Source: Branchiostoma floridae
Lineage: Eukaryota > Chordata > Leptocardii > Amphioxiformes > Branchiostomatidae
Assembly (NCBI RefSeq): GCF_000003815.2
Contig: NC_049987.1
Span: 15,794,552-15,858,551 of the forward strand
Direction: 5' to 3'
Length of the DNA: 64,000 nt
Each line of letters opens with the position of its first letter. Position 1 is the stretch's first letter. The notes beneath the pieces are model-generated. The model worked only from the letters and a program-made list of their open reading frames with translations, was not told where the DNA came from and ran no database searches. Both the position numbers and the translations under genes were made by a program. This document shows positions 1-10,570 of this stretch, one piece after another.

Positions 1-560
1 ATGAGAATTTACTTGAATTTTCAAGCTGGCCTGGTGTTGCAATTGAGCACGGGGCTCGAGGGACGTCCCTGTGGTGCCAGCCTCGGGTCACGTGGCTAGG
101 ATGCCTTGCAGAGGCCCCGTTTCGCCTGAAAGATTATCCTATCGCCTAGTATAAACAAGCCAAGCTTTCCCACAATTCCGCAATTTGGCCATGTCCGCTT
201 TCATGTCACTCTACAGTATATGGGTTTCGTATGCAGTAGACCAGCGTTTTTCTGGGGACCTGAGCTTTCAAATTCAAGTTATCTTTTGTGTGTAAATAAA
301 AAAACTACAAGTACTAGATTGATAGTCTTTGTGTCCTATGGAATAATGTATGTGATGTTATACTGGATTCAAAGCCCGCGTCTATTGCAATAAGATAAAG
401 TATAACAAAGATACAAATATGCAGCAGAAGTGTTTCATGAGCCCCAAAAGACGAAAAAAGACCCAGAGAGCCTGCTATGGAGCTATAAAAGAAACCAATG
501 ACCATTCCAGATAGATCTGTTTTGAAGTCGTGTGTCACTTCAGCGGTACTTAGCCATGTA
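1..560. other. no supported gene
   Basis: I see no recognisable gene or repeat. A short hydrophobic minus-strand frame at 314-538 has no domain signature and no convincing splice sites. Confidence 0.5.
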
Positions 561-753
561 AGGCCTGGGTCACATTTCCAAGCCGGGATGTTTTAAGAAA
601 CGAAAAATCAAATTGTATACCTAGAAAAATACACAAATTATGCCCTTGAATCTTATTTTGACATTTTGTGTATTTTGATGTCTTTCATATCAGTCTTTTC
701 ACTCGCGAAAGCTGCCCGGCCGTACCCCTGGTTTGGAAATGTGACTCAGGCCT
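561..753. mobile_element. MITE, TA target site
   Basis: The ends are inverted copies: AGGCCTGGGTCACATTTCCA at 561-580 and its near reverse complement ending at 753. TA flanks both sides (559-560 and 754-755), as in Tc1/mariner-type insertions. The interior of about 150 bp has no ORF, so it is a non-autonomous element. The family is inferred only from the TA duplication. Confidence 0.7.
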
Positions 754-2285
754 TAGCTGGGCCCAATGAGCTACCGGCATGTAGAGTTAGGTGTCCAGCG
801 GTGGTGTTGGCGGAACAAGCAGTCATTTTTTTTTAAATTGAAAGACAGCTCTATCGCAGTGTTACGTCGATTGGGTTTCAATTTAGTATTCAAAATTCAT
901 GTTCTTTGTCGCCTAATGTGCCTTACAATGTTTTGAACGCTTTGCGATTATTTTGGAATGTGGGTTCATTAGGGGGTAGTGTATAGAACCAAAACAGTGA
1001 GTGACACTTCAATTCAATATTCAATTGTGTGTTGAGCTTTTGTATTTTTGATGAGATTGTTGTCATTACCTTTATTACATGCTATAGGAGCAATTATGTG
1101 AGTAATGTTATGTCATCTGTTACAGATTATTACAATAAGGGATATCTAGCTTTTTTTCAGACTTTTTTGTATGGTGTAATGGGACCTTATTAGGAGTTCA
1201 CGCATATGGCGACCTGCTATCAGAAAACATTGTAAGGAGCGCCACAGATGTTATGGACTTACTGTATCTGTGTTCTCACCACAATCTTATTCAGGTCCGT
1301 TATGGGACATCTTCTGATCCTTTCAAGTCAGCGAGGGACGTCTGGAAAGCTGTCTAATGGAAGAAATGAGGCAAGATCTTCACCTAGACCACAGTTAATA
1401 AAATCATGCATAGACTAGATAAAGGGTGACTTCAACATGTGCGTCGCTACCAACAAGGTCACGTTATGACCTTTGTTGATCCCGTCGTTAATAATAAAGG
1501 GACGTACACGATCCGCTAAGACAGATTACAATTCTTTCCGTACCTGCAGTTTACAGGGTAACTCATAGAATGGTCTAAGACGTATCAAGTTACTAAAGTG
1601 AGTATCAAGAAAATCGAAGAGCTGAACAAATATACACCGACTGTACACCAGAGAAAAAATTGAAATCACTTTGATTTTGGACGCCTACATTCATGTAGCA
1701 AATTCCTATTTTTCTTTCTTAGAAGATTAAGAGAAAAGACTGATCTTTTTGACTGTTTGTATGCAATGTTTCTAAGGAACATGTGTCCTACCTGCTCCAG
1801 ATCTTTTATCCGTTTGTCGAATATGCTTTTTGACCGCTTTCCTCAGCTGTCAATCTATGAATTTGAGCTCTTCTGGTATAAAAGTGGTGCACTGTTGTAT
1901 GTATATGTATGTATTTATGTGATACTATAAACATGCAATGTATGCATACACGTGTCTGTGTCTACTATCGCACTGAAGATAAAACAATATTTTCTGTCAC
2001 ACCTTAGGCTTTATCTGTGGCATGATGTGTCATTCTTCATTGTTTTCATTCATTGGCTACAGGTTGCTGCTCAGAGAATAACAACGGATTGAAAAGACGA
2101 AGGGAGGTTGTGAGCAAGGATGGTCTAGTTTCGCTCACGCTGATGGAAGAAGCAGCTGCAAGATGTAGCTAGAATTGAGAGCTTACCTTTTATGCAGAAC
2201 ACAATTTTTACTGTAAACATTAGCTTCGTGTGTTCGCCGAACATAAACTGTTTTAACATTTCCTTTGATCAGCCTCTATTCCTGG
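754..2285. other. gene-free, no recognised content
   Basis: About 1.5 kb of AT-rich sequence without a long ORF, splice-bounded exon or clear repeat. A short TATG-rich low-complexity patch lies near 1895-1960. Confidence 0.5.
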
Positions 2286-2459
2286 AGCGGCTGGAAAGAA
2301 AAGAAATCAGCCAAATAGACAGATAACATACCAGAGGGGGTTGTCCGTTATTGCAGTACAGTTTGCTCAGGTCAGCAGACTGTTCTCCTTTAGCGGACTA
2401 ACTCTTCTGGCATGATACTAATCCGTCTATTTGGCCGATTTCTCCTCTTTCCAGCCGCT
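2286..2459. mobile_element. short inverted-repeat element (MITE)
   Basis: Imperfect inverted arms of about 37 bp bracket about 100 bp. The left arm begins AGCGGCTGGAAAGAAAAG; the right arm ends TTTCCAGCCGCT. Both arms contain the CCAAATAGAC core (right arm as GTCTATTTGG). There is no coding capacity and no confident target-site duplication. Confidence 0.65.
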
Positions 2460-2714
2460 TTTGATAGTCACAGCTTAAAATGGATCATGTATTTACTGAT
2501 AGCATCTACGAAAATTATTATCCTTTGATATTACCCAGAAGAGTAAGATGTGCATTGTCTACTTTCTATATACCGTGTCATGTATGTATATGTATGAAAG
2601 GAATATGCATACCCTGTGAAAGGTGTCGCACAAAATTGAACATCATAATCAAATCACAGGTGATCGTGTTATTATAGACATTTCAAAAAACACCCTGACT
2701 GCTAATGAGATTTT

Positions 2715-3111
2715 AGGCAGAGTATAAATACTCTTTCAGGCAGAGAATAGATACTCCTTCAGACAGAGTATAAATACTCTTTCAGGCAGAGTATAAATAC
2801 TCCTTCAGACAGAGTATAAATACTCCTTCAGGCAGAGGGTCCATCCCCCTCCATGCAGAGTATTTGTACTCTATCAGACAGAGTATGAATACTCTATCAG
2901 GCAGAGTATAAATACTCTTTCAGGCAGAGTATAAATACTCCTTCAGGCAGAGGGTCCATCCTCCTTCATGCAGAGTCAGTTAGTGTATAAATACTCAATC
3001 AGGCAGAGTATAAATACTCTTTCGGGCAGAGGTTCCATCCTCCTTCATGCAGAGTATTTATACTCTATCAGAGTATATATCGTCCTTCATGCGGAGTATA
3101 TATACTCCAAC
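2715..3111. repeat. 23-bp minisatellite with palindromic core
   Basis: About 17 tandem units, almost all exactly 23 bp, of form AGGCAGAGTATAAATACTC plus a CTTC/TTTC/TATC linker. The core GAGTATAAATACTC is a near-perfect dyad and variant units keep it. A divergent GGTCCATCC-type unit recurs at intervals, giving weak higher-order structure. Two units differ in length (about 33 and 19 bp). Short ORFs across it are by-products of the repeat. Confidence 0.9.
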
Positions 3112-3597
3112 TTGCTGGACAATACTCTATTTCATTATATATCCTCGGTTAGGCTGGATTAGTCTTGATTTGTTTGAGTATATATCCTCATCTTTTTGTG
3201 ATTATTTGAAGAAAGTTTCTTTAAAATGCAAATACCAAGTCATGAAGGCTGCATTTTGATAAAAAGAGAAGCTTAATTTTTGTGTTTTGAAGCCAAAAAA
3301 AGGGAACAAAATGGATTTTCCCTTATTATTTTGGATTCTGTTAATGCTTAAAGTTTTATAAACGTAATATTTAAATGCAATTTAAATGAGTTTTAGTAAT
3401 TATTTACAACAACTTTAAGCTGCCGAAAGGCAACTTAAAAAAACGGAAAATACGGACCTATCAGCACCTACGTAAAGACTACGTAACGCCAATCTTTACG
3501 TACTCGTATAAGAGATGTATAGATCCGTAAAGAAGGAAAATACGTCAACGTTAAGCATCATTTAAGCATGCTTAAATTCCGTTTTTCGTGCCGTGAA
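3112..3597. other. intergenic or upstream intron
   Basis: No coding signal. A region near 3460-3600 is rich in TACGTAAAG-like words but shows no defined repeat. Confidence 0.4.
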
Positions 3598-3682
3598 TCA
3601 TCTTTCTCCATAAAGCTATCAGATGAGTGTTGACAATAGCTTGGTACATAATATATCTATCAACTTCTTGTTTCTTATACAG

Positions 3683-3847
3683 CTAAGTTTAGAGCTGACG
3701 GACGTTGTGGGACGGAGTTCCCAGCCCCAGGAGCAAACCCCGGCCAGTGTAACCCTGTGTCAGACAAACCCTGTTGTTCCAAGTACGGATGGTGTGGGGC
3801 AACATCAGCTCACTGCACCTGCGACGGCTGTATGGACTATCGTCCAG
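3683..3847 (+). CDS. hevein-like (chitin-binding type 1-like) exon A
   Basis: Preceded by TTTCTTATACAG and followed by GTATGG; 55 codons, phase 1-1. The reading has the spacing CG...PGANPGQC...PCCSKYGWCG...HCTCDGC, matching the cysteine and aromatic pattern of hevein-type modules (CCS, GWCG). It is nearly identical to exon C at 5504-5668, flanks included, so it is either a very recent tandem duplication or a haplotype/assembly duplicate; the N gap directly downstream supports caution. Confidence 0.75.
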
Positions 3848-6618
3848 GTATGGTATCATTTCCGAGTCAGAATGTTGTCTTAAAAAGGTACCAGATTATG
3901 ATGTTGTCAAAACTAACGGGGTACTATCTAAAAGATAGAAAAATCTTTGTGCTGTGATGTTTTAAACATCTATNNNNNNNNNNNNNNNNNNNNNNNNNNN
4001 NNNNNNNNNNNNNNNNNNNNNNNNNNNNNNNNNNNNNNNNNNNNNNNNNNNNNNNNNNNNNNNNNNNNNNNNNGGGGTAAAAGGACATCCCACTTCTCCA
4101 TAAAACACCACTTTTTCTCCCGTTTCAGCATTTAGTGTATGAAACTGGATCTTGAAAATAATTCTCTTAGAATTCTTTAATAATTCTCTCGCTTCTTTTA
4201 CCGTGCTCTGCCACAGAGGAGTAAGGGTGTGCATCATTAATCATTAACAGTTACATCGATTAAAGTTGTACGATGTTTACGTATAACAACCCACCCTACG
4301 TCCCTATGATCTTTGTCTTTATAAGTATTGAATTTAGCAACACAGGATTCGAGTGAATTTCTGTCTTTTTATGTCAAAGTTGGATAGATCAAGAGGCCAC
4401 TGCGGAGGCGAACCCGGCCACGGACCTACACCCTGTTGTGTTAACGGCATTTAGGGAACACGGCGGGTCACTCCATCTGCTGAAAGGACTACAGAAAATC
4501 ATAAATCATCGGATTTCTCTCATGGAATTGTCATCATTTATGTATATCAGACAATAACCCTTGTGTAGTTGCCTACAATCTGGCCTTGCACTGCATTTGT
4601 CAGCCATTAGCCAATCAGTTACCAACCAATCACGTTACCGCTTACAGTAAAGAAGTGTCGTGACTGGCTGTTTTTTCTAACCAACAGAAGAGAAGGTATC
4701 TGACGGGTCGCCAACATGAAAGGCTAGGGTTATGACTTGATATATAGAAGGCCTATATATAGGCCTAGCATAAGAGGATTTTAAATTCATTAATGTTTCG
4801 TTTGTTTACAACTTTTTATCTTTTATGTTAAAGCTGGTGTCTAGAATGCTGTCGTTCGATGATTATCACGGCTTTAGATAATCGAGTTTGATAATGAATT
4901 AGAGTTTGTTTATATCTATGGTGATTTGATAGACTTATGTTTGTAGCTTTGTTCTTATTTGTTTAATCATAATGTGTTTTTTTTTCTTTTCAAAGGTCCA
5001 AAGGTTTCTTATACAGCTAAGTGGAGAGATGATGGGCGTTGTGGAACGGATTTACCAGCCCCAGGAGCGAACCCCGGCCAGTGTGACCCTAAGTCAGATA
5101 GGCACTGTTGTTCCAATTTGGGATGGTGTGGGGCTTCAGCAGCTCACTGCACCTGCCACGGCTGTAAGGACTATCGTCCAGGTATGGCACTATTTCCGAG
5201 TCAGAATGTTGTCTTAAAAAGTACCAGGCTTGGATGTTGTCAAAACTAATGGTTATGATTTGTTTTGAAAATTGAATAATGTTTGAACTGCAATTTGTTA
5301 ATCACCATGACACGAGGTACCGCCCACACAAGATGCAAAAGAGGTTTATCTGGGACAATATCACATGTCACTCTCAACAAAGAACCATACTCGGAAGCCA
5401 GTCTATGGCAAACAGAAATCATCTTTCTCCATAAAGCTATCAGATGAGTGTTGACAATAGCTTGGTACATAATATATGTATCAAATTCTTGTTTCTTATA
5501 CAGCTAAGTTTAGAGCTGACGGACGTTGTGGGACGGAGTTCCCAGCCCCAGGAGCGAACCCCGGCCAGTGTAACCCTGTGTCAGACAAACCCTGTTGTTC
5601 CAAGTACGGATGGTGTGGGGCAACATCAGCTCACTGCACCTGCGACGGCTGTATGGACTATCGTCCAGGTATGGTATCATTTCCGAGTCAAAATGTTGTC
5701 TTAAAAAGGTACCAGATTATGATGTTGTCAAAACTAACGGGGTACTATCTAAAAGATAGAAAAATCTTTGTGCTGTGATGTTTTAAACATCTATGGCACG
5801 AGGTATTGCACCTCCACAGAGGTCTATCTGGGGTAAAAGGACATCCCACTTCTCCATAAAACACCATTTTTCTCCATTTCAGCATTTATTGTCATGTTGC
5901 AGCAGATGTGATACTCGCCTTAGAGATAGTATCAAAGCTGGCCAAGGAGTATAGCTGGCACCGGGCCCTACGGTGCACCGGTGCCTTAGAGATAGTATCA
6001 AAGCTGGCCAAGGAGTATAGCCAGCACAGGGCCTTACGGTGCCTTAGAGATAGCATCAAAGCTGGCCAAGGAGTATAGCCGGCACCGTAGGCACCGGGGT
6101 CGGCTGACTCCCTTTGGCCGACTATACTACTTGGCCGGCTTTGATACTATCTCTAAGGCACCGTAGGGTCAGCTTGGAGACTATCAGTATGGCTTTACGC
6201 CTAAATGCTAATTCTAATATTTTTCCATTGTGTCAGACTATCCTTTATTATAGAAAATCTTTGTTAAACTAGCGTTAATAAGTCTACTGCATGTCATTGT
6301 GGCAACGGTTACAACATCGTGCAGTATGAAATACTACTGTATAATTATATAGAAGCTATTACCTCTTTTATCTGCTTTTAGATTGCCTGATCGGAGATGG
6401 AACATCTTACCGAGGAACAGTCTCTGTGACGGAAACAGGCAGGACGTGTCAATGCTGGGACAGTCAGGCACCTCACCAACACCAAAGCACGGCCGCTAAT
6501 TATCCGTCATCCGGACTGGAGGAGAACTACTGCCGGAATCCGGACGGCGAACCCGGGGTTTGGTGCTACACCACTGATCGCGAAAAGAGGTTTGAACTGT
6601 GTGACGTACCATTATGTG
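3683..6618 (+). CDS. partial gene: three hevein-like modules plus kringle
   Basis: Four exons on the plus strand form an extracellular protein fragment: 3683-3847, 5017-5181, 5504-5668 (each 165 bp, hevein-like) and 6382-6618 (237 bp, kringle). All are bounded by AG/GT and all are phase 1-1, so any can be added or removed without breaking frame, as expected for shuffled secreted-protein modules. Hevein-like modules generally bind chitin or GlcNAc polymers; kringles bind proteins and lysine-bearing ligands. The natural inference is a secreted or surface recognition protein. No signal-peptide exon or stop is identified; the 5' end probably lies outside the window and the 3' end beyond or inside the gap at 6721-7281. 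The N run at 3974-4073 lies in an intron. Confidence 0.75.
3974..4073. other. assembly gap (100 N)
   Basis: A round 100-N run, so true length is probably unknown. It lies inside the duplicated hevein block. Confidence 0.99.
5017..5181 (+). CDS. hevein-like exon B
   Basis: Same 55-codon module as A and C but clearly diverged (for example SDRHCCSNLGWCG), so it is an older duplicate. Donor GTATGG at 5182. The better polypyrimidine tract ends in CTTTTCAAAG at 4995; using that AG would start the exon at 4996, add seven residues and keep phase 1. The 5017 start is chosen only to match its sister exons. Confidence 0.75.
5504..5668 (+). CDS. hevein-like exon C
   Basis: Acceptor TTTCTTATACAG, donor GTATGG, 165 bp, phase 1-1. 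It contains the module's eight cysteines, with CCSKYGWCG in the middle and a final DYRPG shared by all three copies. It is the last hevein-like exon before the kringle exon. Confidence 0.78.
5915..6175. repeat. cluster of three direct and one inverted repeat unit
   Basis: A unit starting GCCTTAGAGATAGTATCAAA and continuing GCTGGCCAAGGAGTATAGCC occurs three times head to tail, then once as its reverse complement (about 6116-6165). Short GGCACCG-rich spacers separate the units. Single-stranded DNA or RNA from it would fold back. It sits in the intron between hevein exon C and the kringle exon. Confidence 0.85.
6382..6618 (+). CDS. kringle domain exon
   Basis: Acceptor TGCTTTTAG, donor GTAAGC; 79 codons, phase 1-1, the usual size of a complete one-exon kringle. 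Diagnostic features are the opening DCLIGDG.SYRG, the CQCWD motif, NYCRNPDGEPGVWCYT, and the final CDVPLC, giving six cysteines in kringle spacing. No protease domain follows before the gap, so this is not obviously a plasminogen-like enzyme. Confidence 0.92.
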
Positions 6619-6671
6619 GTAAGCTTTGATTCTATAACCTTAGATAAGAACTGAATGTTTGTTCTGTCTTA

Positions 6672-7455
6672 GGCCATGTTGATTTGATTATATGGATGAC
6701 ATCCTGGCTCGCATCAATTTNNNNNNNNNNNNNNNNNNNNNNNNNNNNNNNNNNNNNNNNNNNNNNNNNNNNNNNNNNNNNNNNNNNNNNNNNNNNNNNN
6801 NNNNNNNNNNNNNNNNNNNNNNNNNNNNNNNNNNNNNNNNNNNNNNNNNNNNNNNNNNNNNNNNNNNNNNNNNNNNNNNNNNNNNNNNNNNNNNNNNNNN
6901 NNNNNNNNNNNNNNNNNNNNNNNNNNNNNNNNNNNNNNNNNNNNNNNNNNNNNNNNNNNNNNNNNNNNNNNNNNNNNNNNNNNNNNNNNNNNNNNNNNNN
7001 NNNNNNNNNNNNNNNNNNNNNNNNNNNNNNNNNNNNNNNNNNNNNNNNNNNNNNNNNNNNNNNNNNNNNNNNNNNNNNNNNNNNNNNNNNNNNNNNNNNN
7101 NNNNNNNNNNNNNNNNNNNNNNNNNNNNNNNNNNNNNNNNNNNNNNNNNNNNNNNNNNNNNNNNNNNNNNNNNNNNNNNNNNNNNNNNNNNNNNNNNNNN
7201 NNNNNNNNNNNNNNNNNNNNNNNNNNNNNNNNNNNNNNNNNNNNNNNNNNNNNNNNNNNNNNNNNNNNNNNNNNNNNNNNNCCATCTTCATGTAATCAAG
7301 GCTAACTGTCTCTGTACCTTTGACTGTAGAAACTTGGTACAAATGACTATAAACTCTACTCGACTTCGCTCTTGTCTTCTTGGCCGGTAAGACCCCAGAC
7401 ATACTAGTAGTGTGTCCATTTTCTAATTGGCGAAACCCGTTCCACTGATTTTTTT
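6672..7455 (-). mobile_element. partial PIF/Harbinger-type element, inverted, gapped
   Basis: Begins GGCCATGTTGATTTGATTAT after TTA, matching the reverse complement of the right end of the element at 49097-50431. After the N gap, 7282-7455 matches the reverse complement of that element's middle (about 49810-49990). The far terminus is not found; unrelated repeat sequence follows. Confidence 0.7.
6721..7281. other. assembly gap (561 N)
   Basis: An estimated-size N run inside the transposon; ORFs drawn through it are meaningless. Confidence 0.99.
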
Positions 7456-8570
7456 GGCGACGCCTCAGGGGCTAGCCTAATAGTATAGTGTGCGTCCGTT
7501 TGTCAGGAATTCCAAAAACTGTACAGGCATGTCAGGAATTTATTTTCCGCGCATAAAGATAACTCCAGAACGGCTAAGTGGATTCGTTTCATACTTGGTG
7601 TGTTGGTAGGGTGTGACTAAAGCATGAAATGATTAGATTTCGGGCCCCCTAGTGGCTTCCCTTAGTACTGCAGCACAACTTCTGGGTTTGCTATCTCGTG
7701 TTCTAAACAAGCTATGGGCACCACTTTTGGGTGTTAGATAGCTCTTGTGCTCAGGAAGAAGTGACATAAGTTTGGGCCCCCTAGCGGCTAGTTTTGGGAT
7801 ATCAGGGGAATTTTTGTCAAAAACTTCTGAAGAGGATAACTCAAGAAGGGAACAACAGATTTTCATGATTTTTGGTATGTAGGTACCCTAGACAATGTTG
7901 TACAAGATGTAATACTAATTATGCAAAATAGGGTGCATTTGCATAATTGATGAGAATATTCTATAATATCAGTTTTTTTCAATGTATCTCTTGTTCCGGA
8001 CATGATGTGGTCTTGACATTTGGGTGGTAGATAGTGTTTAGCGTCATGACAAAGTGGGGCAAGTTTTAACCCCCTAACATTTAATTTTGGAACTGCAGGG
8101 GCATTTTTGTCAAGACATTCCCAAAGAAGATAACCGAAGAAAGCAATGACGGATTGCCATCATTTTAGACATACAGGCATCTTAGGAAAAAATGTTCATG
8201 ATAATATATATGTTATGCAAATGATGGCTTAATTTGCATAATTAATGAGGAAATTGTATAATTCCATTGTTTTCAATAACTGGACTTCAATAAATGTAAC
8301 ACATGTAAATTATGATAGGAGGAACATAAGCAGATATCAAATATACAAGGAACTGATTTGCATAATATATGCAAAAATTGCAAAACCGCTTAATGATTAA
8401 TGATGGGAATTTTATAGTTCTATACTATACTTGTGTATGTTAGTCAATGCTGAACATCACTGCATAGATCATCTAAATGTGTAAGTCATTTGCATAAAAT
8501 TTACAAAAGATCTAAATATTTCATGGAGGTATGAGGTCGCTAAACTCTAGTTTGTGAATGTGAGCGTATT
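7456..8570. repeat. interspersed repeat with CCCCCTAGCGGC and ATTTGCAT motifs
   Basis: Related to 53460-54745, 45330-46040, 38890-39460 and fragments near 23770, 21300 and 47690. Shared signatures are GGGCCCCCTAGCGGC (here GGCCCCCTAGTGGC and GGCCCCCTAGCGGC), 'gaaaactc...cgtcatgatttttggtatgt'-like runs, and paired TATGCAAAT / ATTTGCATAATTAATGAG words. No ORF or terminal inverted repeat is clear. This appears to be an abundant family in this genome. Confidence 0.75.
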
Positions 8571-9095
8571 TCTGTTGATATCAGCCTGCCTAAAGTGTGC
8601 CCATAGCGGCCGGCCCTACAATTGCCGACCCTCTCGGGGAGGGGTAATTAATCCCAGCCAGCGAGAGATTGTGTAAACACAGGCTATGTCGATATAATCA
8701 CTGATGTTCACTTTTACATTGTATGATGAAAAAGTTAATAACTTAGCAAGCTGTGTTTGTTGTTGAATGTGATATCAAGGACACTTGCCACATACAGGAG
8801 ACCGTTTTTTCCTTGACAGCAGTGCCCTACAAACATTCATCGTGTTAAACAAACTTTATAAATACAGCAAGGCCATAGGATAGATGTACAGTTTAATACA
8901 TATAAACCGTAACTCCGTCGCCATGGCAATGCATTTTCATTGCCACACTTTTTCTCCATTTCAGCATTTAGTGTCATGTTGCAGCAGATTTGAAACTGGA
9001 TCTTGCAAATAATTCTTTGATAATTCTTCAATAATTCTCTCACTTCTTTCACCGTGCTCTGCCACAAAAGAGTTGGGGTGTGCACCATTAATCAT
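8571..9095. repeat. unannotated DNA ending in diverged copy of hevein 3' flank
   Basis: 8571-8930 holds nothing I recognise. 8940-9090 matches 4113-4240 (3' flank of hevein exon A), including the words ATAATTCTCTC and GTGCTCTGCCACA. Confidence 0.65.
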
Positions 9096-9099
9096 TTTT

Positions 9100-9482
9100 A
9101 TAAAAGTTTATTGCAAGTTCAAGCCCGTAGGCTAATTGCATGTACATGGTAGAAACAAGATAGGGGATATGCATGTAACAATTAACAGTGATAAATATTA
9201 TCATACAAAGAGACTACTAGTCTAATACTAGTCTAGATAGGTTGGGTTTGACTTCTTTTTTGGAAGCAGAGGAAAACAAAGAGTCCCACTTTTTCTATAA
9301 TTTGTGGATTTTGTGATTTTAAGAGGAAATTGGCTTTCTGTTCGTCCGTAAATGTGGGAAAGCTGGGGATATAATTGTGATTTCTTTAAACAATATGGTT
9401 CTTTCGGTGTGGTTAAATGAAGACTTGGAAATAAAATGTGTTTCGTCTTCCACTGCTTTAGATGCACAGTATTTACAAATTC
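9100..9482 (-). repeat. interspersed repeat, retroelement-like 3' end
   Basis: Related to 29850-30590: both start near TTTATTGCAAG.TC...GCCCG...GCTAATTGCA and both contain AATAAAATG...TGTTTCGTCTTCCAC. Read on the minus strand the block would end in a poly(A)-signal-like AATAAA, as a LINE or SINE 3' end does. No intact ORF. Confidence 0.5.
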
Positions 9483-9674
9483 NNNNNNNNNNNNNNNNNN
9501 NNNNNNNNNNNNNNNNNNNNNNNNNNNNNNNNNNNNNNNNNNNNNNNNNNNNNNNNNNNNNNNNNNNNNNNNNNNNNNNNNNNNNNNNNNNNNNNNNNNN
9601 NNNNNNNNNNNNNNNNNNNNNNNNNNNNNNNNNNNNNNNNNNNNNNNNNNNNNNNNNNNNNNNNNNNNNNNNNN
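9483..9674. other. assembly gap (192 N)
   Basis: N run; its edges are repeat sequence on both sides. Confidence 0.99.
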
Positions 9675-10022
9675 ATAATTAGAAAATATTTGTTTTTATC
9701 TAATTAAAAAATTTTAATTTCTAATAACTACAGATCATTAGTAGATATCAATTTGCGCAACCGTGAGTTTGTAGCTTTCATCATTATGCACATGAAAAAC
9801 ATACTTTCATTGCAGTGGTATGTACCAAAGTGCTGTATTTTGTCATTGAAAAAATAATATTAGGGGCAATAAAACCTGATGACGTCATCCATGTGGCAAA
9901 AAAAATCAGATTTAGTCTTCTTTCATGCCCATCTATCAATATTCGTTACGGCTCCATTCTTTCTTAATTCATTAATGAAAAAACAATGGAAAGTAAAATG
10001 CCAATTTAGCCAACCCTGAAAC
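9675..10022 (+). mobile_element. arm-type repeat also flanking the Harbinger element
   Basis: About 340 bp closely similar to 50435-50750 (+) and to the reverse complement of 48836-49095. Shared words include TATTAGGGGCAATAAA, CATGCCCATCTATCAATATT and AATGCCAATTTAGCCAACC. It is a third copy of the long inverted arm described at 48836-50750; its partner, if any, would be in the N gap. Confidence 0.7.
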
Positions 10023-10023
10023 C

Positions 10024-10560
10024 TTAACGGCATTTAGGGAACACGGCGGGTCACTCCATCTGCTGAAAGGACTACAGAAAATCATAAATCATCGAATTTC
10101 TCTCATGGAATTGTCATTATTTATGTATATTAAGCAATAACGTTAACCCTTGTGTAGTTGCCTACAATCTGGCCTTGCACTGCATTTGTCAGCCATCAGC
10201 CAATCAGTTACCAACCAATCACGTTACCGCTTACAGTAAAGAAGTGTCGTCATTGGCTGTTTTTTCTAACCAACAGAAGGGAAGGTATCTGACCGGTCGC
10301 CAACATGCAAGGCCAGGGTTATAGCTTGATATATAGAAACGAGTGGCCTAGTATAAGAGGATTTGAAAGTCATTAATGTTTCGTTTGTTTACATCCTTTT
10401 ATCTTTTATGTTAATGCTGGTGTCTAGAATGCTGTCGTTCGATGATTATCACGACTTTAGATAATCGGGTTTGATAATGAATCAGAGTTTGTCTATATCT
10501 ATGGTGATTTGATAGACTTATGTTTGTAGCTTTGTTCTTATTTGTTTACTTATAATGTGT
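10024..10560. repeat. duplicate of intron upstream of hevein exon B, exon missing
   Basis: Near-identical to 4437-4975 (starting TTAACGGCATTTAGGGAACA). In the first copy the hevein exon follows within about 40 bp; here the similarity stops and a mariner-like end (AGGGTCAGTCAGAAAATAAT, from about 10571) begins. No hevein-like reading is found beyond it. Confidence 0.85.
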
Positions 10561-10570
10561 TTGATATACA

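Larger units (their letters stand above)
3598..5890. repeat. tandem duplication of hevein exon plus flanks
   Basis: 3598-3973 plus 4074-4135 match 5420-5795 plus about 5830-5890 almost base for base, including intron sequence on both sides of the exon. The N gap at 3974-4073 replaces the corresponding short stretch. A third, diverged copy of the downstream flank is at 8940-9090, and the upstream flank of exon B (4437-4975) recurs at 10024-10560. Confidence 0.85.

Noticed and set aside
314-538. Hydrophobic minus-strand ORF
   Set aside because: No family signature, no confident splice sites, and length typical of chance ORFs.
2715-3111. CRISPR-like array
   Set aside because: Repeats are directly contiguous without unique spacers, and the DNA is animal; it is a minisatellite.
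6684-7402. Long ORFs on both strands
   Set aside because: They consist of N-run filler.
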